64,000 nt of DNA from Aphanomyces cochlioides (GCA_019828595.1 JAHQRK010000018.1:744001-808000); one strand, 5' to 3'; positions 21,901 to 33,569 are shown, counted from the stretch's first letter. Made by a program: numbers and translations. The notes: generated from the sequence alone by a model not told the origin.

Positions 21901-22720
21901 ATCCAAAATGATACATAATCGAACCTTTCGATCTCCAAATCAGTTTGATGTCATTGAAAACATCAAGATCCTCCTGGAAGGCGTCAAGCCCCCACGGAAA
22001 TACAAACACCAGACGCACGTTGCATCGCATGTCCTTCAAACCTGACGATTATTGGATCCATATGACTCTGAAGGGGGCTAATGTCCACCCGGCGTATGCA
22101 GCACATCCTTTAGACGCCCCAAGCACAAACTGCATGAACCGATGCAACACGGCTTGTCACAGAGCGAAGGAGTCGTCCATCAAGCCTCTCAGCGAGTTGC
22201 AGGACACCTAAAAGTTCGGGCTACGGCGCGGCAAGCGCGTTTTCCACGGAAAGCTCCCCCAAATATCACTTTCATTGCCATCCTCAAAATTGTGAATGAT
22301 TTCGCGTCCAAAATAAACAACATTGCTCCGAAAATCCATGCAGGCATCGACTCCACATCGTTTGACGCACATACCAGCCGTAGATTGCAGACGTTACGAT
22401 GTCAAAGCCTTGGATTGTCTTGTTGGCCAAGCTACAGCATGCCCCCATGTGTATGGCCGCATTGAAATAGGTGGTTTGCGACGAATGTCATGTTGGTGGC
22501 GAACGAGTGGTGCTCGGCGAACTTTGTCGGAAATCCGGATAAGAACTGCTAGTATCCAGAAAAAGGATGCTTTTATTGACAGAATTAATTTGAAATACTA
22601 TTATTAAGTACAATGGTCATATTTTAAAATATATCCGTCAGAGTAGATCTATGACTCATTTTTCGAAACGTTTGAAGATCTCAATCAGTTCGATATTTGA
22701 CGGCTGCAAGGGAAGACAAC
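21901..22720. other. Region between exchanger pseudogene and acid phosphatase
   Basis: Several short frames (for example 22025-22211 and 22142-22465 on the plus strand) are open, but none matches a family I know. They may be remnants of the exchanger's 5' region or of another lost gene. An ATCCGGAT octamer lies at 22533-22540, and AT-rich DNA at 22560-22680 directly precedes the acid phosphatase. Confidence 0.3.
22533..22540. promoter_or_regulatory. ATCCGGAT palindrome upstream of the acid phosphatase
   Basis: This exact copy sits in GAAATCCGGATAAG, 181 bp upstream of the start codon. Same motif as at 9935, 11028, 28212, 28263, 28532 and in the 39861-40485 element. Function is inferred. Confidence 0.3.
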
Positions 22721-24535
22721 ATGGACGTGGTATCGCAAGAAGTGGATTTGTCCAAGAAGCATCACAAGAAGGCCAAGCACCACAATGAAGAGCATGAGAG
22801 AAAGCATCACGGCCACGGTGATAGGTATGGGTGCCTCAGTGGATGATTTATTGATCTTGCCTGCTTGAATAGCTCATTGAAGATTCTTGTGAGTCTCTCA
22901 CGTCATGGCAGCCGCCGTCCAAATGGAATCACGTCTGTGCTTTGTCCAAACAACAAGGAAAATTCATTGGCGTATGAAGTCCCTCCAGAGGAGCTGACGG
23001 AAATTGGAATGGAACAAATGCGACTCGCAGGCAGGGAAGTGCGCCGCGAATACATTGACAACCAAGGGTTCCTCTCCAACTCTATCAGCGGCCCGGAGCG
23101 AAAGCACTTTGAAACGTACTTTCGTTCCGACGCTGCCAACCGTTGCGCGCAGAGTGCTATTTCCATGGGCTATGGTCTTTATCCAGAAGGCACTGGTCCC
23201 CGTGGATTTTATCAGCAACCTATTGCTGTGTATATGGAACTACTCAAAGACGAACATGACTTTGCAGCACCAAAAGGACCTTGCAAAGCTGTTTTCAAGG
23301 CTGATATCAAAACTTATTTCGACACGCGCGCACAAGAACTCATCGAAGAACACAGACCAATGCTGGAAAAAGTTGGTGAGCTATGTGGCGTGAGTGTCTG
23401 GGATATCCCAAACCTTCCCGACGGTGAAGACATTGTAATGGGCATCAAAGACATTGCTGATACTTTCACTTTCGATACGCAACAAGGATTGCGGCGCATG
23501 AAGGGCCTCACACCTGAACTGCAATCCGAAATCGAAGGCCTCGCATTTCAAAATCTCATGGAAAGATATTATTCCACGAACCGTGAAATTACCTACTGGG
23601 TCGGTGGCTTCCCCACCCTTCTTTTGAAGAATCTCCAAATTCCACCACCCGAGAAGGCAGAAGAATCGTTCAAATACTACTCCTATCATGGCCATCGCGA
23701 ACTCCTCCATGGCATGGGCATGTTGCTTGGCTGGAAGTTCGATATTAAGGGCCAACCCCGAGCTATGAACAACACAGCCCTCGACCCAGCCACTACACTC
23801 TTCTTTGAGCTGCACGAGGTGAATACAACCCAGTTCATCCGCACGTTTGTTTGGTCTCCACACCATCCAAGGTCGGCAGTAAAATTGGAAAAATGCTCGT
23901 CCTTGGATTGCCCCTTGGAAGAATTCACCAGCATTATCCAAAACCACATCAGGGAAACTGGCACATGGGAAGAAATCTGCAACTACCAAAAAGCCACATT
24001 CGCCCCCGTGTTGCAACCTACGACTAGCCCAATCACCACCGACGCTCCAGAGGTGGCCCAAACTACTGAAAAGCCAAAGGAAACGACGGCCAAGCCAGTA
24101 GAGACAACTGAAAAGCCGGTCACAACACTCAAACCTGCAACTACGCACGAAACCACCACAAAACCTCTCGAGACAACAAAGGAACCTGTTCCAGTCACAA
24201 CCGAAGCGAAAACGACCCCAGTTGTCATCACAACAACTGCGCCAACGACAACTAAAGCCACTGAACCACCCGCTACTACCGTGAAGCCACTCGAAACATC
24301 GCCACCTACGACTTATGTCGAAACCAGTCCTATCACAACTTTTGCACCTGTCACCACCACCGCGCCCCCTGCTCTTCGTCTCGTCAAGCTTGACACCATT
24401 CAACAACAACCACCGCTGTCTCTCTTCGAAGGCCTTGGCTGGGCTTCGTACCTTGCTGTCGTTGGCGTTCTCGTTTACTTCGCCGTGAAACGATATAACC
24501 ATAGGCAGCAAACGGGCTACCGCCGACTCGATTAA
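22721..24535 (+). CDS. Membrane-anchored histidine acid phosphatase
   Basis: Exons 22721-22824 and 22873-24535 (intron 48 nt) give 588 aa. The catalytic signature 'SRHGSRRPNG' places the nucleophilic His at about residue 46. At the position of the second active-site motif (normally HD or HE) the protein has 'YHGHRELLHGMG', so the usual proton donor is not obvious. After the phosphatase domain comes a Thr/Pro-rich stalk of about 130 residues (TTEKPKETTAKP-type repeats) likely to be O-glycosylated. A transmembrane helix (SYLAVVGVLVYFAV) and a short tail ending GYRRLD follow; YRRL fits a YxxPhi endolysosomal sorting signal, as in lysosomal acid phosphatase. The first exon is a Lys/His-rich hydrophilic segment without a visible signal peptide, so the 5' end may be incomplete. 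Confidence 0.85.
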
Positions 24536-24636
24536 TTAGAAACTCGCGCAATAACCTCGGTCCCCCAAACATGGACTCTATGTTGATTCGTTGTACGAGC
24601 TAAGTTTGTAAACAAGCACAGACATGTTTCTCACGA

Positions 24637-26090
24637 TTAGCTTATGTCGTTCTCCTTGGCAATCCTCTCGTAGCCTTTTTCTTGGAGCTGCACTAAAAAT
24701 CGAAAGACGACGCCAATGATGATCGCACCACCTGTGAGGAAAACGGTGATGGAATTGACGCACAATTGGTTGACGAAAATGGCGACTCCTAGCGCAATGG
24801 GCAACGCCATGATGGCAGCCAGGGCAGACTTGTCTAGATTCACTACGCAACGCCAATTGTAATGCAAACAGTTAGGCATGCCGTACCTCGATACGGCCGC
24901 TGGATGTCCGCGTGGGTATATCTCAAAGAAATACCAGCACAACTTTGGACGAGCTGCGCCAAGATTGAAAGTGCATTCGTGACGCCCAAGATGGTCGAGA
25001 AGTCAACGGTGCACATGACCACGCCAAGGCCGTAGATGAAGAGGATGGATCGTCGCGGGCACCCTGTGGCTTCATCTCGTCTACACACATAATTGTCAAA
25101 ATGACGTGGCAACGCCAGCGTACAGCATGAACCAGCGAGGGGCAAAGCCAATGTCAGCCATGCCAGTCAGTCGAAAGCCATTTGCAGTAGACTCGACAAA
25201 GTAAAGTCCAAAGCTGCTCACTCCATTCGAGATGGCAACCCATCGAGCGAGCCAGGCACCACCGATGAACTGTGCAATCGTTGGGAATTCGCCGTCTGTC
25301 CAAGTCGTGTAGTTCGGTTTGTTGACGGCGGCGGCGGCAAGAAGTGGTAGCATATACGTCGCTGAGATCATGAACAAGCTCAAGAGCATGGCTCGGTGAA
25401 AGTTGGCTTGGGGGTTGTGTATCTCCCCGGCATACGCTCCCATGGCATCAAAGCCACGAAAGTTCCAGAAGAGCAAGCTGATCATTTGAGTCCAATCCAT
25501 CTACCACACCGTAGGACATGGTGATGCATTCAATGAAGTACCTCTGGGCCAATGGCAAGAACGTGATGGAAATTCATTTGTGGCACTGCCATGATGATGA
25601 GGACGACGAAAGGAACCAAGACGACAACAGCAAGCCACACGGACGCCTTGCCGACAAAGTTGATGCTGAATAGCGTCGGTATCATAAACAGCGTGAGGAG
25701 AACAATCCGCACGAGCGTTTTCATTTCCCAAGATGTGTCCATGTTCATGAACAACGAATCGGTCACAAGACACGGATAGACCGCCGCGTCAAACGTACTC
25801 GCGAGCCACGACCAGTAGCCGACGTAGAAGCCCCACGAACGGCCAAAGGCTAGCCCGACCCATGTGCAGAAGCTGCTGTCGATGGGAAACGCGCTGCATA
25901 ACTCGGCGAGGAGCAGATTCAGCGGGAGCGAGTAGACCAGTGGAAAGAACAAGAGCGATGTGAGACCAACAAGCGGACCACAGGCCGAGACAATCTGCTC
26001 GCTTCCAAATGGTCCACCGCACACGCTGAAGAAGGAAATGAGCGCCACAGACACAAGGCCCAACGGTCGCTCCGTCGGTGTCTTGGTCAT
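24637..26090 (-). CDS. APC-superfamily permease, polyamine-uptake (PUT)-like
   Basis: Exons 26090-25542, 25500-25124, 25080-24887 and 24842-24637 (introns 41-44 nt) give 441 aa. The N-terminal helix contains 'ISFFSVCGGPFGSEQIVSACGP', the unwound-helix signature of plant and protist PUT/LAT transporters. It is followed by FPLVYSLPLNLLLAELCSAFP, WNFRGFDAMGAYAGEI and about 11-12 membrane spans. PUT-type proteins import polyamines or cationic amino acids by proton symport; the exact substrate is inference. The end of the gene lies 101 bp from the convergent acid phosphatase stop codon. Confidence 0.87.
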
Positions 26091-26243
26091 CTCGACCGAA
26101 GAATAGCTTGAACCCTCTGGATAGCATATCCGTAGTCTATCATGTTATAATTTCCCCAGGAAAGGCTGCATGCTTCCAACAAAGACTCTGGCAAAAGATG
26201 CTAACGATAGCGTGATGGGCCTCGTCTAACGATTGAATTAGCA

Positions 26244-28152
26244 TTATTCGTCGTCTTCGTCTACGCCATCTAAGGCTGGATTATAGCTCTCAACCATGTC
26301 CCAGTACTGCTCAACATGCTTGGACTCGAGCACTTTCCTTGCGAGTTGGGCATTGCGGCATTCCTGGAAGCGAAAATTGGAAAATGTTCGCTTGGCTACG
26401 ACGCCTTGCCAAACGAGATAGCACTTTGGTTTCTTTCCGTTCGACTCTTCATCTTCTTGATCGCTCTCTTGCTCGACACTGTTCTTGTCCCCGTCGTCAC
26501 CGTCGGCGGCGTCTTCGCCTTCCTTTGGCTTGGTTTCCTTCAAAGACCAATCAATACGACGACACATGAGCTTGATGTATGCCTTGATCGACTTGGGACC
26601 TCCTTCCACGACCACGAGATTCAAATGAACATTCTCCGTCACGGTGATCACGGCACCCGTCAAGTGAAGCTGCTGAGCATTCACATCCACTTTGAATTTG
26701 TGCTGCGGGTGCGTCAGAATCGGCACTTTGAAGAGCGCGACGCAGATATCGCCGGAAGCATCTTTCTTGAGTTTCTGGAGCGTCTTCTCGCGCCGCTCTT
26801 CCGGTGTGAGTTTTCTTGCCAGGTTGCGCATTTCGTGATTCTTCTCGCGTTGTGCCACTTGGGCTCGGACTTTGCGTTCTACGGCGGATGGATCAGCCAC
26901 CGCTTGGTCTTGGAGAACGCGCATCATGTTGGCCAGCTTCACTTTAGGTTCAGGTGGTGGCAACAAGCCCAGTGCAATCTTGTCTTGGGTTTCCTTGAGC
27001 CGCTCAGCACGCGTTGTTCGACGTATGCGCTTGCGTTCAGCTTTGGTCAACATGATGGGCAGCGTCACAACTTGTTCCTTCCGTGCCACTTTGATTCTCG
27101 CAGGATGTTCAATCAAATGTGATGTGCCGGCATGCTTTAGACGCATGTCTGTGTTGTAATCGAGTGTGTTTGAGCGGCCAATGGCCTTGAGATAGCCATT
27201 CTTGTCGACCAATTCTTGCTTATCCTTTGGAAGGTAGACGATATCCCACCACTCGACTTCAGGGACCGGCGTTTCTGCTTTCATTGGCACATCTACATGT
27301 GTCTGGTCGTGTGTAGCCGCCACAGGTTTCTCTCCTTCGCCTTCGCCATCGTCTTCAACGTCTGCAATAGTCTCCTTAACATATGCGTTTGGATTTCGGC
27401 CGGAAGAAAAGCCAGCTAGCATTTTCTTGGCTTCCCGAGCGCGCATTTGGTCGCCTTGTTTGATGAATGTACCTTGCTTGACAAATGCAAAGTTTTTGGC
27501 TCCACGTCTACGTATAGAAGTTAGATAAGATGGGAAAAGAATGCTTACGTTTCTCGCTTCTTGACTTTGACACGTGGATCGACAGAGTCCAAGCGATCTT
27601 CTTTGTCGATGGTTCGATGCGCAAGGTAGGGATTGACAGGCTTCTGTGGTTCCTTTTGCGCGTCAGAAACTAAAACAAAGCATTATGAGATCACAAAGCG
27701 ACGGATAAGCAAATCACACCACCGATGTTGGCCTTCAGCGTTGCAACTGGAGCTACGGTGTCAGTCAAGACATTCCCCATAGCATCAATATGTCGTCCTT
27801 GATCATCAAGCAACAGTGGAGCTGGTATGTACGACTTTTTATCGAATCCTGTCCACATGCTTTGCACTTGTTTGATCTGCTCCCGTGTCGACTGGACAAT
27901 CTGCTGAATACGAGCATCTTTCTCGGCCGCCAAGCGCGCTTTCTCTCTGTCTTCAGCAGACGCGGCGGTTCCAATGTGCTTGGGTAATTGTTTTGAAATC
28001 GCCGCTGCCGCGGCTCTTGCAATCGCAGCAGGATCTAATTTGGGTTTCTTTGCAACGTCTTCACGAGGAGCATCTTCGGGCTTTGTGCTAGTCGTCTCAA
28101 CGTCGCTGAATCGGCTTCGCTTCTTACCCGGTTGGTCGTCCACTGTTTTCAT
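26244..28152 (-). CDS. PRPF3: U4/U6 small nuclear ribonucleoprotein PRP3
   Basis: Exons 28152-27723, 27669-27549 and 27507-26244 (introns 53 and 41 nt) give 604 aa. The PRP3 domain is clear: KPVNPYLAHR, NFAFVKQGTFIKQGDQMRAREA, 'EWWDIVYLPK', 'IEHPARIKVARK', 'MLTKAERKRIRRTTRAERLKETQDKIALGLLPPPEPKVKLANMM'. The DUF1115 C-terminal domain follows (CYLVWQGVVAKRTFSNFRFQECRN ... YWDMVESYNP). PRP3 binds U4/U6 snRNA and is needed for tri-snRNP assembly in the spliceosome. An acidic insert (EDAADGDDGDKNSVEQESDQEDEE) interrupts the C-terminal domain. Confidence 0.95.
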
Positions 28153-28211
28153 CTCCTCACCTCGCTTTGTGGTGGAAAGATCGCACTTGCATGAAACGTA
28201 CTTTGGAAGAT

Positions 28212-28270
28212 ATCCGGATGAATCTTCCGGACGACAGAATATCCGAATAATGGATCCATGTCATCCGGAT
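28212..28270. promoter_or_regulatory. Paired ATCCGGAT sites upstream of PRP3
   Basis: Two exact octamers, at 28212 and 28263, are spaced 51 bp start to start with degenerate copies between them; the nearer one is 60 bp upstream of the PRP3 ATG. Both are extended to TATCCGGAT or ATCCGGATA. Confidence 0.4.
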
Positions 28271-28531
28271 ATCAAAACCATCATCGTTGCAAATCACAAA
28301 TGTCAGACATATTCAATTACTCACCAAATATTAGATATTCATTGGAGTACACGGGAAGAGCACAAGCTTTCATGCGTTTGCTTATATTGATAAACTGGCA
28401 TTGAGGAGAGATTCGTCGTGATGTGCATTGAGTGCTTCATTGTACTTTTGGTTGGCAGCGGATGCCAGAGAAGAGCTTGTACAATAGGTGAGCTATTGTT
28501 GAAAAACAGCTGTTCGGATGCCATAAAGTTT

Positions 28532-28539
28532 ATCCGGAT
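28532..28539. promoter_or_regulatory. ATCCGGAT site upstream of the dioxygenase
   Basis: This exact octamer sits in TTTATCCGGATGTTT, 84 bp upstream of the ATG at 28623. A half-site TTCGGATG lies 20 bp earlier. Confidence 0.35.
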
Positions 28540-28622
28540 GTTTACAGAAAAGCAGAAAAATGCAACTTGACATGAACTGCCATCCGACAAAAGTTGATTG
28601 CTTGGTGGAGGTCTGATCTCAA

Positions 28623-29921
28623 ATGGCTCAATCAATCCGTACTGCCGATGTCTGCGTCGTGGACTTCAATACGCTCCTGCAAGGTGGCGACTGCGGCACG
28701 CTCATAGAAGACGCCTTTGGACCGAATGGTCTTGGAATTTTGGCGGTGGCGAACGTCCCAGGCCTTGAAGAACGACGCCAAACGTGTCTTCCACTTGCAT
28801 TCAAGGTCGCCAACATGGATGAAGAAGCCAAGAAGAAGTACGAACTCGGTGAAGCGTATTATGCGTTTGGATGGAGCCACGGAAAGGAAAGTTTGCAAGG
28901 CAAACCCGACTATTCGAAAGGATCGTACTACAACAACCCACGCTTCAATCAACCCACCGAAGACGCCGACTTGATGGCGAAATTTCCAACGATGTACCAT
29001 CCAAACATTTGGCCCCAAGGTTCCACAGTGCGAGCTATACGTTTTGATTGACTCGTTGCCTTGTAGATGAAGTGCCAGAGCTCGAAAAGGCATTCATGCA
29101 GTTGGGTCAATTGATCATCGACACGGGCCTTTTGATCGCCTCCGAGTGTGACAAATACGTCCAAGTATGTTCTTTTGCGTCGATTTTCCTCACTTTCTCG
29201 CTGCATTGCCTAGTCAAAGTGCCCAACGTATGAAGCTGGAAAGCTGCACAACCGCATCACAAACTCCCGAGTGCATTGCGGTCGCTTGTTGCATTACTTT
29301 GCTCTGGACCCAGTCAGTTCTCTCCACAAGTTGCAATGCTTACTGGCTGATAGAACCAAGTCCAAAAGCCATCGACGGACGAAGTGACCGAAGCTGATTT
29401 CTCCAACTGGTGCGGCTGGCACAACGACCACAGTGCGCTTACTGGACTCGTCCAAGCGCTTTTCACCGACATGCAAGGCAACACGATTGAAAACCCCGAT
29501 CCAAATGTGCGCATCAGCCATACTCTCCTCATGCTCATCGATGTCTTGGTAGGCTGGGTTGTACATCAAGAGCCGCAGCGGAGAGATTGTCAAGGCTGTG
29601 ATTCCGAAAGGCCACCTTGTGTTCCAAATTGGCGAGACAGCGCAAGTCATCACAGGCGGCATTCTGCAAGCCACGCCTCATGCTGTCCGTGGTCCTCAAG
29701 TTCCAGGTGTCAACCGCGAGACATTGGCTGTTTTCATGAGTGTGGAGCATGATGAGCCAATGCGTGTACCGGACACGATGAATCCTGAAGCCGCTGGTCA
29801 AACGACGCATTTGCCCAAGGGAGTCCCTTCGCTTCTCTCCCGATGGAACAACTCGATGCGCTTCCATGAGTTCACAGCAGAGACCCACAAAGCATACTAC
29901 GATTTGCAAGTTCAACAATAA
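28623..29921 (+). CDS. 2-oxoglutarate/Fe(II)-dependent dioxygenase (isopenicillin-N-synthase-like)
   Basis: Five exons (28623-29019, 29067-29164, 29214-29312, 29354-29506, 29553-29921; introns 41-49 nt) give 371 aa. The N-terminal DIOX_N-like part has 'FGPNGLGILAVANVPGLEERR' and 'GWSHGKESLQGKPDYSKGSYYNNP'. The catalytic double-stranded beta-helix has the Fe ligands in 'WHNDHS' (His-x-Asp) and 'ATPHAVRG' (distal His), with 'AGLYIKSRSGEIVKAVIP' between them. Such enzymes hydroxylate or cyclise small molecules using 2-oxoglutarate and oxygen; the substrate is unknown. The splice from DPN to AGLY restores the conserved family motif, supporting the fourth intron. Confidence 0.9.
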
Positions 29922-30288
29922 ACACGACGATGGTCTTCATCCATCAGGAACCTACGGTCCCAACGACTCCAGATGAGGAACGCCGGGAATCACCATTGAC
30001 ATGGAAAAACAATCGTACCGTCAGTTGGTTCGTCACTGGTTGATAGTCAAAATCGGCGCGATCTTTCCATGAAAGGGTCGTCGGTGCGTGTAGACTCATC
30101 CCGTGAGAAGGGAAACACTTCAAGCACTGGGTACAGTTCGCATGGGATATCTTGGAGAGACGTTGATGATGGCAATGTTGATGGGCTCGTCTAAGTGCTC
30201 CCCCAAACTGTTTGATGGAATGTGACCATCGTACTTGAGTGGGTAGCATCAACCTCATTCTTGACGTTGGCGCTGTGTGCGCAAGTCC
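29922..30288. other. Intergenic region before the Dicer-type helicase
   Basis: About 370 bp with no recognised gene on either strand. It should contain the helicase promoter. A long minus-strand open frame runs through here into the helicase gene but is antisense to its conserved codons. Confidence 0.35.
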
Positions 30289-32606
30289 ATGGCTGCACTT
30301 CGAGACTACCAAGAAGAGGTGGTCAAGCTTGCACGGGAGCAGAATGTCATCATGGTCGGGAGTACTGGTATTGGCAAGACATTCGTGTCGATCATGCTTC
30401 TCCGTGAGCAAGACTACTCGACAAAGCGCGCATTTGTCTTGGCCCCAACGCGCCAACTCGTGCATCAAATCCACTCCAAGATCCTCAAACTCACGACGCT
30501 CAAAGTCGAAGCATATTGCGGCCGAGAGCTCGAAGTATGGGATCAAATGAAGTGGGAGCACGAAATACTCCTCAACAGCGTCTTTGTCTGCACGCCTGAA
30601 ATCCTCCGCAATCTCGTCACGAAGGGATACATCACCATGGCGCGCATTAATCTGCTCATCTTTGACGAATGCCATCACGTGAGCAAGCGCCATCCTTACA
30701 ACCAGATCATGAAGCTCTACAATGTCCTGGACAAGAACATGCCGCGCATCTTTGGCACAACGGCGTGTCCAACCAAGGATTGCGGACGAAACATGCATGC
30801 CACTGTGAAGCAGATCAAGATGAAAGCCAAGGACTTAGCGCTATATGCTGCCTGCGCTCCAGTCATACACGAAACGTACGAGCCCAATATCGATAGCCAT
30901 CCCACGACTGCAATACGTCAAGTCACGCAGCTCCTCGATGAGATCAACCTTGTCGAAGTCTACAATGCGCTCATGGCTCAAGGGAAGTACCGCCATAATT
31001 TCACGGCGGAGAAGCGTGGAAAACGCATGACAAAGCTCCTGGATGACTGCAAGACGATCTACCTCAGCCTTGGCGCTTGGTGCATGTATCGTTTCATTGA
31101 ACTCGAAGTGGAGAAACAAGCTCGATCGTCGTCGCTGCGGTGGACCACCGTTGGAAGTATGGTTGGCCTAGATTCCCGTGCTGTCGATGTGCTCTTGCGG
31201 TGTGCTGACAAGCGGCTTCAGACGCAAATGGCGTGCACTCCCAAAGTGGAAAAGATTGTCGCCATCTTGCACGACAAGTTCTTTGGCGGTCGAGTTCCTC
31301 TAGTCGATGTGAACGACACGCGTGTGTCATTTGACGACGATGAATACGACGAAGCTGCTGTTGGCGACGACACGATCTACATTGGGACGGAAGGAAATAG
31401 CGACAGTGACAACGACAACACGAGCGAAGGTAGTGAACTCGGCGAAAGTGACGACGACATTGAATTTGAACCGCTTCCCAGCCTTGATGAACAAGCACCG
31501 ACGAATTATCTGCTCGACAAACAGCTCAAATGCGTCATCTTTGTGAATCGGCGCGCGGAATGCCGCGTGTTGACGGACTATTTGAATGCGAGATTCGTCA
31601 CGAAGAAGCCTCGTGCTGACGGAGATGACGAGAGCGACGAGGAAGAGTCGAAGCAAGAATTGTTTGGCTGCATGCTCGGACAAGCAAGTGCTGGCGATGC
31701 TGCTGCTTATGACACTCAAGATATGCATTCCCTTCTCAATGCATTTGAATCTGGCGTCGTCCGCGTCATGGTCTCGACATCAGTGTCTTGTGAAGGCGTC
31801 GACTTTCCTCTCTGCTCGATGGTTGTTTGCGCCGATCTCATCTCATGTCCTCGGAAGTTTATCCAAGTGGGCCCTCTTTTTCCAGAAAGAAGCTCATTGT
31901 CGTGTGTAGGTGCGCGGCCGCGCGCGGCACTCGGATGGCGTTTGCTTTTATTTAACCGACATTGCGTCGACTGAACACGCCCAGCAGCTAGATGTCCTAG
32001 CCCGCCAAGCGAAAGAAATCGGACAGCTCAAGTTTGGAGGCGACAAGCCTGTCACCCTCAGTCAAGAGCCACGTTCGATCGCGGCAAACTTTCACCGCGA
32101 CGATTACACTGTGACCGGAGTCGAAAATGGAGAGTGGACCGATTCGTCCTCTTGCTCCCTGCGAGTACGACGCCCACGCGACGATGTGTGAGCTGACAAT
32201 GCGTTCTCTTGCGTAGGTGGCCCGGACGGGAGCTGTCTTGGACTTGGATTCGAGTATTTCGTGCCTCAACATGTTTATACAGTCGCTTCCAGGCTACGAG
32301 CGCCTGAATCTTAAGCCCGTGTACACATTTACCGAAGGCTCTGAAGACAAGAAACCCGTGTTCAAAGCCATCTTGACATTGCCATCCGTGCTTGGCATGC
32401 AGCCGATCGAGACGGGATATCTCAAGTCGAAAGGGGCGAGCAAGGCGCTGGCGGCCTTTCACGCGTGCGAAAGCCTCTTTCGCCAAGGCAAGCTGGATGA
32501 AAACTTCAATTCCGTCTATCGTCGAAAGAAGCTGCGTGACGTGGCGCTCGCAAATGAAATCCAAGCCATACACGATCGCCGCAACGCCAAGCGATTGAAA
32601 ACTTAA
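30289..32606 (+). CDS. Dicer-type DECH helicase with Dicer-dimerisation (DUF283-like) domain, no nuclease domains
   Basis: Exons 30289-31866, 31910-32185 and 32217-32606 (introns 43 and 31 nt) give 747 aa. Superfamily 2 helicase motifs: Walker A GSTGIGKT (residues 24-31), LAPTRQLVHQI (Ia), DECH (about 126-129), 'GTTACP' (III), 'VMVSTSVSCEGVDFP' (V) and, across the first splice, 'QVRGRARH' (VI). An acidic insert (GNSDSDNDNTSEGSELGESDDD) lies between the two helicase lobes. After the helicase comes 'TGAVLDLDSSISCLNMFIQSLPGY' and 'LKSKGASKALAAFHACESLFRQGKLDE', which match the Dicer dimerisation/dsRBD-like domain. PAZ and RNase III domains are absent, and the next gene downstream is RSPH9 on the other strand. 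It could be the helicase half of a split Dicer or a stand-alone Dicer-related helicase for dsRNA handling. Confidence 0.85.
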
Positions 32607-32631
32607 TCTTATGCAACGAATATTAACCTAC

Positions 32632-33569
32632 TTAGAGCATGAAAGCCAAGCCGGGGTTGCGGAGACCGTCGCCAAAATACGCCGATCCAAACTGCCCCGT
32701 GCGTGGTTTGTGGAAGAAAACAAAGCCAGGGTAGACAAGGTTCCGCAACAAGACGACACTGCCCGTGCCGTCTTTACGCAACGTCCACGTGCCTTCCAAG
32801 TCGACCGTGATCGGATCTAAAAAATCGGCTGGACGGACCAACCCTGGCGTCGCGATGGCGCCTTTCCTCTCCGCCGTCGTGGCTTCGCGGAAGTGGTGGT
32901 AGCTCCCAAGCTGCATTGCCTTCTCCCACGTCAAACCTACACGACAGAGGCATGAAATCTAGCTGAGAGATGGCATGACCACCTTGGAACAATCGGTTGG
33001 GAATGACAGTGTGGGTTGCAGAGACAACATAAGCGCCGCAGGGAACGACAGACGTGTTGGTATCGATTGCCTACGACGGTGACATCACCACGGCGTTGCT
33101 ATCAAGAGGTACCTCGACCAAGAGCACGAGTCGATCGACTTCTCGAAAGACGTCTTTGTTTTCGCCATCTTGTGGCTCTGTCTCGGACTCGTCCATGAGC
33201 CGCGACGGGTCACCTTTCAACCTGCCCGTGTACCTCGTCGCCTTGACACGCTTGTCTTTGCCGACTTCGGGGAATTGCTGGAGCTCTGGCGAAGTGTTGG
33301 TGCTGCATCCATCATCACAATTCCGTCCAGTTTGCTGCAAGAACGTACCAGAAGAAGAATTTCTTCTTGGGGGCGTCAACACCGTCGACCAGCGCGACGC
33401 AAATGATATAGTCTTGCGCTTCGCCAGCAATGCGTCCCCAAAATCGCATCGAGTCAATGTTTTCCGTCGCATTGCGCTTGATAAATCCAGTTTCAAGGTT
33501 CGAACGCTCTTGGCATGTCAACGTGCTGCCAATGCTGCGGCTCACGATGTCGAGGTGCTCGAGCTCCAT
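32632..33569 (-). CDS. RSPH9: Radial spoke head protein 9
   Basis: Exons 33569-33349, 33302-33113, 33070-32983 and 32936-32632 (introns 42-46 nt) give 267 aa, close to the usual RSPH9 length. Family landmarks are 'RFWGRIAGEAQDYIICVAL', KKKFFF, 'RYTGRLKGDPSRL', 'FREVDRLVLLVEAID', 'VVPCGAYVVS', 'VIPNRLFQGLTWEKAMQLGSYHHFR', 'PADFLDPITVDLEGTW', 'VVLLRNLVYPGFVFFHKP' and the terminal LAFML. RSPH9 is part of the radial spoke head that regulates dynein in motile 9+2 axonemes, so the organism has flagellated cells. The stop codon is 25 bp from the convergent helicase gene. Confidence 0.93.

Larger units (their letters stand above)
28153..28622. other. Divergent promoter region rich in ATCCGGAT motifs
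   Basis: This 470-bp gap separates the start codons of PRP3 (minus) and the dioxygenase (plus). It holds three exact ATCCGGAT octamers: 28212-28219 and 28263-28270, which frame a 44-bp AT-rich stretch with further half-sites (TTCCGGAC, ATCCGAAT), and 28532-28539, 84 bp before the dioxygenase ATG. Confidence 0.5.

Noticed and set aside
23381..24511. 376-codon open frame antisense to the acid phosphatase
   Set aside because: It mirrors the codon bias and Thr/Pro repeats of the sense gene; the sense strand has the conserved catalytic motif and spliced start.
26316..27122. 268-codon plus-strand frame opposite PRP3
   Set aside because: Antisense shadow of the conserved PRP3 domain.
29944..30798. 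284-codon minus-strand open frame overlapping the helicase 5' end
   Set aside because: Antisense to the Walker A and DECH motifs; no homology and no separate promoter space.
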